This document shows, piece by piece, positions 63,874 to 64,000 of a stretch of 64,000 nt of DNA. Numbering within the stretch: the stretch's first letter is position 1; each line of letters begins with the position of its first letter. The position numbers and the translations under genes were made by a program. This DNA comes from Coenobita brevimanus (taxonomy: Eukaryota; Arthropoda; Malacostraca; Decapoda; Coenobitidae): assembly GCA_032717465.1 (NCBI GenBank), contig CM064681.1, positions 12,786,954-12,850,953 of the forward strand, written 5' to 3'. Under the pieces are notes generated by a model, which ran no database searches, was not told the origin of the DNA, and was given only the letters and a program-made list of their open reading frames with translations.

Positions 63874-64000
63874 TGGGCTCGCACAGTGCGCAAATCACAT
63901 TGTGCGGGAGTGACCAAAAATCATAACCAAAAACCTTTAATGCGCGAGTTTACTTCACTGAACGCAAGGTAGAGGCAAGGAGTGGCTCAAAAACGCCATT
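63873..64000 (+). mobile_element. Left end of a TIR element, cut by window edge
   Basis: TA then CAGTGGGCTCGCACAGTGCG...AATGCGCGAGTTTACTTC: a CAGT-type end preceded by TA, as in pogo/Tigger elements. No more is visible. Confidence 0.45.

Overview
The window looks like a gene-sparse, repeat-rich arthropod genome, most probably a decapod crustacean. The basis is one intron-rich innate-immunity gene of arthropod type, very long dinucleotide arrays, tRNA- and 5S-derived SINEs, RTE-like LINEs and many TIR elements. Species cannot be named from the sequence. No prokaryotic, plasmid or CRISPR feature was seen.

Positions 401-41168 (minus strand) hold one host gene, an alpha-2-macroglobulin/thioester-containing protein. 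I could chain 26 coding exons with consistent splice phases, plus a plausible 27th exon carrying the stop: signal peptide, macroglobulin domains, a proline-rich bait exon, a GCGEQ thioester and a receptor-binding domain, about 1,510 residues. Its introns carry most of the repeats: an antisense RTE-like LINE of 3.1 kb, at least five 3'-truncated relatives, a degenerate hAT transposon with an 8-bp target duplication, a piggyBac relic, mariner and hAT miniature elements (one nested in the other), a four-copy MITE family, several SINE families and long simple repeats. Two decayed partial exon duplicates sit inside the gene, one of them of the bait exon.

Positions 41169-52821 are upstream of the gene: a SINE pair close to the start codon, a 2.0-kb fold-back element with near-identical 0.9-kb arms, a second LINE copy interrupted by a pogo/Tigger-like element, and a polypurine tract of about 1.6 kb.

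Positions 52822-63787 hold a 5S-rRNA-headed SINE whose body and tail match the two ends of the local LINE. In its (AT)n tail sits a tandem Ty3/gypsy-type array: three LTRs alternating with two internal regions. In this element the integrase lies before the reverse transcriptase/RNase H (Gmr1-like order), and both internal regions lack the same block of the reverse transcriptase core. The last 130 bases begin another TIR element that runs out of the window.

The candidates for something new are the 5S/LINE composite SINE, the Gmr1-like array with its shared RT-core deletion, the LINE leader hairpin with a compensatory base-pair change, the duplicated bait exon with its tandem acceptor, and the SINE-derived 5' splice site of exon 2. 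All coordinates were read by eye, so an error of a base or two is possible.
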